Positions 60,460 to 64,000 of a stretch of DNA of 64,000 bases are shown here, in pieces (within the stretch, counting starts at the first letter, position 1; each line of letters begins with the position of its first letter). The DNA comes from Pseudomonas oryzae. GTDB lineage: Bacteria; Pseudomonadota; Gammaproteobacteria; Pseudomonadales; Pseudomonadaceae. The notes beneath the pieces were generated by a model. That model was not told the DNA's origin and ran no database searches. It saw nothing but the letters and a program-made list of their open reading frames with translations. The DNA lies in contig NZ_LT629751.1 of NCBI RefSeq assembly GCF_900104805.1, forward strand, positions 3,081,001-3,145,000. The letters are read 5' to 3'. The translations under genes were made by a program, and so were the position numbers.

Positions 60460-62259
60460 TCAGGCGATATCGACGCCCTCCTCCAGGCCCATGGCGTGCA
60501 ACCGCGCGTAGTAGCCGTTCAGCGCCAGCAGCTCGGCATGGGTGCCACGCTCGACGATGCGGCCCTGGTCCATCACCAGGATCAGATCGGCCTTCTCGAT
60601 GGTAGACAGGCGATGGGCGATCACCAGGGTGGTGCGCCCCTGCATGACGCGATCCAGCGCCGCCTGGATATGCCGCTCGGACTCGGTATCCAGCGCCGAG
60701 GTAGCCTCGTCGAGGATCAGCAGTGGCGCATCCTTGAGCAGCGCGCGAGCGATGGCGATGCGCTGGCGCTGGCCACCGGAGAGCAGCACGCCGTTCTCGC
60801 CGACCTCGGTATCGAAGCCCTGCGGCAGCTTGTCGATGAACTCCTTGGCATAGGCGTCGGCAGCGGCCTGCTCGATGGCCGCGCGTGGCGCCCCGGCCAG
60901 GTCACCGTAGGCGATGTTGCTGGCCACGCTGTCGTTGAACAGGGTGACCTGCTGGCTGACCAGGGCGATATGGCGGCGCAGGTTGCGCAGCGTATAGTCC
61001 TCGATCTCCACGCCATCGAGGAATATCTGCCCTTGATCATGGTGATAGAAGCGCGGGATCAGACCGGCCAAGGTCGACTTGCCGCTGCCGGAGCGACCGA
61101 CCAGCGCCACCATCTGCCCCGGCTCGACGCTGAAACTGATGTCGTGCAGCACCTGCTTGTCGGTGCCCGGATAGACGAAGCTCAACTGCTTGACCTCGAG
61201 GCGGCCGCTGACGCGCTCGCGCTCCACCGTGCCGTGATCGACCTCAGGTGCCTCGTCGAGTTGCTCGAAGATGCTGTCGGCGGCCGCCAGGCCCTTCTGG
61301 ACATTGGCACTGACCTCCGAGAGCTGCCGGATGGGCTTGGGCAACAGGCCGGCGGCAGTGATATAGGCGACCAGGTCGCCCGCCGTGGCCTCACCACGCA
61401 GGAACAGCACGAGGAACATCAGGGCGCCCATGGCGCTGTAGATCAGCAGCTGCAGAGTCGGCGTATAGACCGCAGAGGTCTTGACCATACCGAGCTGCTT
61501 GTCGCGGTTGCCCTCGCTGGCCCGGAGAAAGCGCGCCTGCTCGTAGGGTTCGCCGCCAAAGCTGCGCACCACCCGGTAGCCCTGGATGGTTTCCGAGGAG
61601 ACGTGGGTGAGATCGCCCATCGCCACCTGGACCTTCTTGCTCTGCTTGCGGAATTTCTTGCTGGCGCTGGTCACCATCAGGGCGATCACCGGCAGGATGG
61701 CCAGCATCACCAGGGTCAGCTTCCAGTTCATCCACAGCAGGTAGCCGAACAGGAACACGACGGTCAGCCCCTCGCGGATGACCACCTTGATCGCGTCGGT
61801 CGCCGCGCCGGTGACCATGGTCACGTTGAAGGTGATGCGCGAGATCAGGTGACCGGAGTTGTGCTGATCGTAGTAACGGTTGGGCAAGGTCAGCAGGCTA
61901 TCGAACAGCGCCACCCGCAGGTCGTGCACCAGCCCCAGCGAAACCCGCGCCAGATAGTAGTTGCCGAGGAACGATCCGACCCCCTGCCAGGCGGCGATCA
62001 GCACGATCAGCAGCGGCACGGCATACAGCAGTGGCAGATCGGCCAGCCACTCCACTCCGGGAAACAGCGCAGCCTCGGGGTTGGTGAGGCCGTCGACGAA
62101 ATACTTGAGGATCCCCGCCATCATCGGCTGGGTCGAGGCGAAGATCACATAACCGAGGATGCTGACCAGGAAGTAGCCCAGATAGGGCTTCACGTAGGAC
62201 AGCAGGCGCAGGTAGATGCGGAGGCTCGAAGAAGTTGGAGCGTTCGGGGTTTGGCTCAT
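60460..62259 (-). CDS. msbA: Lipid A export ATP-binding/permease protein MsbA
   Basis: A 599-residue ABC half-transporter that flips lipid A-core. Six membrane helices (about 20-330) precede an ATPase with Walker A VGRSGSGKSTLAG near 390, signature LSGGQRQRIAIARA near 495 and Walker B LLILDEATSALDTESE. The length is normal. It sits between the LPS-kinase-like gene and hldE, consistent with a core-LPS role. A complete ATPase here contrasts with the exporter-like protein at 39656-41380, which has none. Confidence 0.95.
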   Translation of the reverse strand: MSQTPNAPTSSSLRIYLRLLSYVKPYLGYFLVSILGYVIFASTQPMMAGILKYFVDGLTNPEAALFPGVEWLADLPLLYAVPLLIVLIAAWQGVGSFLGNYYLARVSLGLVHDLRVALFDSLLTLPNRYYDQHNSGHLISRITFNVTMVTGAATDAIKVVIREGLTVVFLFGYLLWMNWKLTLVMLAILPVIALMVTSASKKFRKQSKKVQVAMGDLTHVSSETIQGYRVVRSFGGEPYEQARFLRASEGNRDKQLGMVKTSAVYTPTLQLLIYSAMGALMFLVLFLRGEATAGDLVAYITAAGLLPKPIRQLSEVSANVQKGLAAADSIFEQLDEAPEVDHGTVERERVSGRLEVKQLSFVYPGTDKQVLHDISFSVEPGQMVALVGRSGSGKSTLAGLIPRFYHHDQGQIFLDGVEIEDYTLRNLRRHIALVSQQVTLFNDSVASNIAYGDLAGAPRAAIEQAAADAYAKEFIDKLPQGFDTEVGENGVLLSGGQRQRIAIARALLKDAPLLILDEATSALDTESERHIQAALDRVMQGRTTLVIAHRLSTIEKADLILVMDQGRIVERGTHAELLALNGYYARLHAMGLEEGVDIA

Positions 62260-62428
62260 CGCGGGAGACTGGTCCAGAGAGGCAGGTGCGGGATTCTAGC
62301 ACGCGCCGATGCCTTGCCCCGACCACACGCCGGCAGGGGGCGTGGACTTAGGGGAAGGCACTGGCCGACAATACTCCACTCTCGGGCACAGCCTGCCCCG
62401 CTTCCATCCACGCTCGCAAGGCGACCGC

Positions 62429-63061
62429 ATGAACAAGTCCGCGCCCATCCTCCTGCAGCAGCTGCCTCGCGCCGACCTGGAAAGACTCACCACCGGCGGC
62501 CAGATACTCGAGGCCGATGGTCTAGGCCCCAAGGTCTATCAGCTCGGCAACGGGCTGATCCTCAAGATCTTCCGCCAGCGCCGCCTGTTTTCCAGTGCCA
62601 CATTGTTCCCCTATGCCAGACGCTTCATCAGGAACGCACAACGCCTGGAGGCCGCAGGCATAGCGACCATCAGCCCAGTGCAGTATTTCGACCTGCCGGA
62701 AAAGCGTACCACCGCCGTCCTCTACCGCCCTCTGCCCGGAGCCACCGTCGCCCAACTGGTCCGCAATGGCCAACTGGAGCCGGCGATCATTCGGGATCTG
62801 GCGCACTTCATCCGCCATCTGCACGAGAAGGGGATCTACTTCCGCTCCCTGCACATCGGCAACATCGTCAGGACACCGGATCAGCGCTGGGGACTCATCG
62901 ACATTGCCGACATGAGTTTCAGACGCAAGTCCCTGTCTCGCGCGCTGATCGAGCGCAACTTCCGCCACTTCAAACGCCAGCTCGACCGTTTCTGCGCCCA
63001 CTATCGCTGCGAGTTCCCCTGGCAGGCACTGCGCGAGGCCTACGAGGCAGCGGACTCCTGA
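62429..63061 (+). CDS. Kinase-like LPS-core protein (InaA/toluene-tolerance type, PA4998-like)
   Basis: A 210-residue kinase-fold protein. VYQLGNGLILKIFRQRRLF is the N-lobe with its lysine, FRSLHIGNIV is the catalytic loop (His and Asn kept, the usual Asp replaced), and GLIDIADM is the metal-binding segment. It resembles the WaaP/RfaP-like and InaA families that phosphorylate core sugars. The start at 62429 was chosen over an earlier ATG from domain length. Its end overlaps the O-antigen ligase gene by 22 bp, tail to tail. Confidence 0.75.
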   Translation: MNKSAPILLQQLPRADLERLTTGGQILEADGLGPKVYQLGNGLILKIFRQRRLFSSATLFPYARRFIRNAQRLEAAGIATISPVQYFDLPEKRTTAVLYRPLPGATVAQLVRNGQLEPAIIRDLAHFIRHLHEKGIYFRSLHIGNIVRTPDQRWGLIDIADMSFRRKSLSRALIERNFRHFKRQLDRFCAHYRCEFPWQALREAYEAADS

Positions 63062-64000
63062 GGCGTCCTGCTGCGCCGAAAGTCGAGCAGCGCCAGCAGT
63101 GTCGGCAGCCAGAAGTAGATCCACAGCGGACGGGGCGAATCGACCAGACCGCTGGAACTGGCGATCACCCCGGCCCAGCCGGCCAGCGAGACGATGAACC
63201 AGGACGAGCGGGTCCGCACGCCCTGGACCACATAGACGAGGGCGAAGGCAACGAAGGTGACGGCGCCAAGCAGTCCTGTCTCGACCAGGATCGACAGGTA
63301 GGCACTGTGGGCATGGTGGAACTGTCCCAGATACAGCGGCCGCCCCGCCTGGGTGCAACCCAGGACCCACGAGCAGTGGTCACGCAGGCGCAGCAGAGCA
63401 TCCTGCCAGATGTCGGCGCGGTAGCTGACGCCCCGGGCGAGCAGCGCCTCGTAGCCTCCGGAGACCAGCACCAGCAGGAGCAGCGCTCCGATCAGCAACA
63501 AACTCAGCGCTCGCTCTCGGCCGAGCACCAGCCAGCCGCCCAGCACTGCCAGCAACCCGAGCAGCGCCGAGCGCGACTGGAAGACTATACAGACCAGAAA
63601 GGCGAAACCAAGCATCAGCGCGAAGCCGCACAGGTAGGCCAGGCGTCCCCGTTCCAGCAGCTTCGGCAGGCCGTAGACCACCCAGAAGCCCAGCCAGCCG
63701 GTCAGGATCATCAGCGAAGCGTGCACCGGATTGCTCGCCCCGGCGTACAGGCGGATGCGCGGCGGCACCCCGCTCGCCCGGTAGGCCTCCAGCCACAGAT
63801 ATACCGCCAGGCAGGCGAACAGCAGACAGGCGATGGCGTACACCAGCCCCGCCAGCCGGAAGCCGCGCCCCTCGCGGACGCACAGACAGAGGCCACCGAA
63901 CAGCAGCAGCAGATAGAGCTGGTGCTTGAGTAGACGCAGCACCGGATCCCCGCTCAGTCCATCGGCCAGCAGCCCACCGAGAAAATACAGCAGGAGACAG
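63040..64000 (-). CDS. waaL: O-antigen ligase (Wzy_C/WaaL type), 5' end outside the window
   Basis: A membrane protein that joins undecaprenyl-linked O-antigen to lipid A-core. The visible 320 residues contain many hydrophobic helices and a periplasmic-type loop (LRDHCSWVLGCTQAG, then YLGQFHHAHSAYLSILVETGLLGA). Its H-x-H-x4-L-x4-E-like pattern is typical of WaaL. The frame stays open past 64000. The GTG at 63940-63942 is not a convincing start, because the frame continues upstream with hydrophobic residues. It convergently overlaps the kinase-like gene by 22 bp. Confidence 0.85.
   Translation of the reverse strand, partial: CLLLYFLGGLLADGLSGDPVLRLLKHQLYLLLLFGGLCLCVREGRGFRLAGLVYAIACLLFACLAVYLWLEAYRASGVPPRIRLYAGASNPVHASLMILTGWLGFWVVYGLPKLLERGRLAYLCGFALMLGFAFLVCIVFQSRSALLGLLAVLGGWLVLGRERALSLLLIGALLLLVLVSGGYEALLARGVSYRADIWQDALLRLRDHCSWVLGCTQAGRPLYLGQFHHAHSAYLSILVETGLLGAVTFVAFALVYVVQGVRTRSSWFIVSLAGWAGVIASSSGLVDSPRPLWIYFWLPTLLALLDFRRSRTPQESAAS

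Noticed and set aside
59278-63933. A 1551-codon open frame on the plus strand opposite hldE and msbA
   Set aside because: It lies antisense to two well-supported enzymes, has no start signal or domain, and its Gln/Arg/Ala/His-rich composition is that of a GC-rich shadow frame.

Overview
The window is GC-rich chromosomal DNA from a Pseudomonas-type gammaproteobacterium. The evidence is gene order and protein content: orn-rsgA, rhdA-psd-fimX-serB, parC/parE-yqiA-cpdA-nudF-thiC, and waaA, hldE, msbA and an O-antigen ligase follow the order I remember for P. aeruginosa PA4951-PA4999 (from memory, not checked). The left end (hpt, upp, uraA) corresponds to a different part of that genome. The species cannot be fixed from the sequence alone.

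Layout. 0-3.7 kb: end of a SulP/STAS protein, then purine and pyrimidine salvage (hpt, upp, uraA) and a VC0807-type membrane protein. 3.7-8.3 kb: a YegD-type Hsp70, a Cache-GGDEF-EAL protein with a perfect CRP/Vfr half-site pair upstream, and oligoribonuclease. 8.3-18.3 kb: rsgA, rhdA, psd, a PilZ-like protein, fimX, serB and a YtjB-like membrane protein with a cyclase-like C-terminus. 18.3-21.9 kb: a four-gene MCE (Mla/Pqi-like) lipid transport operon. 22.1-33.5 kb: parC, a phytase-esterase-like gene, parE, yqiA, cpdA, a DUF1249 gene, nudF, a DUF3298 lipoprotein, tRNA-Thr(GGT) and thiC with a TPP riboswitch. 33.5-51.9 kb: a surface-polysaccharide (O-antigen-type) cluster on the minus strand. 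51.9-64 kb: waaA, a LysR/SMR pair, an FAD oxidoreductase and aldo/keto reductase pair, a degenerate Nudix-like gene, a KAS III enzyme, hldE, msbA, an LPS-kinase-like gene and the O-antigen ligase, which runs off the right edge.

The polysaccharide cluster is the most interesting part. It appears to be read from a leader that holds an exact ops element (GGCGGTAGCGTG), the loading site of RfaH. It then runs wecB, wecC, a 1609-residue methyltransferase/coiled-coil/multi-glycosyltransferase protein, an acyltransferase with an additional C-terminal module, an unusual six-helix ABC-exporter-like domain fused to a degenerate kinase-like domain, two GT4 enzymes, an epimerase/reductase, a PglC-size phosphoglycosyl transferase and a WbpM-type dehydratase. 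No Wzx, Wzy, Wzz, Wzm or Wzt is recognisable within it. The middle (about 41.4-49 kb) is visibly richer in A+T than its flanks, which fits acquired DNA.

Two themes recur. First, nucleotide second messengers: a GGDEF-EAL protein, FimX, a PilZ-like protein, Orn (degrades pGpG), CpdA (degrades cAMP), a cyclase-like domain and a CRP/Vfr site. Second, the envelope: MCE transport, psd, LPS core and O-antigen genes. Several intergenic gaps carry a family of short hairpins whose outer flanks (GTAGGGT...ACCCTAC) and loop (GCGCAGCG) are similar while the stem word differs between copies with matching changes on both sides.
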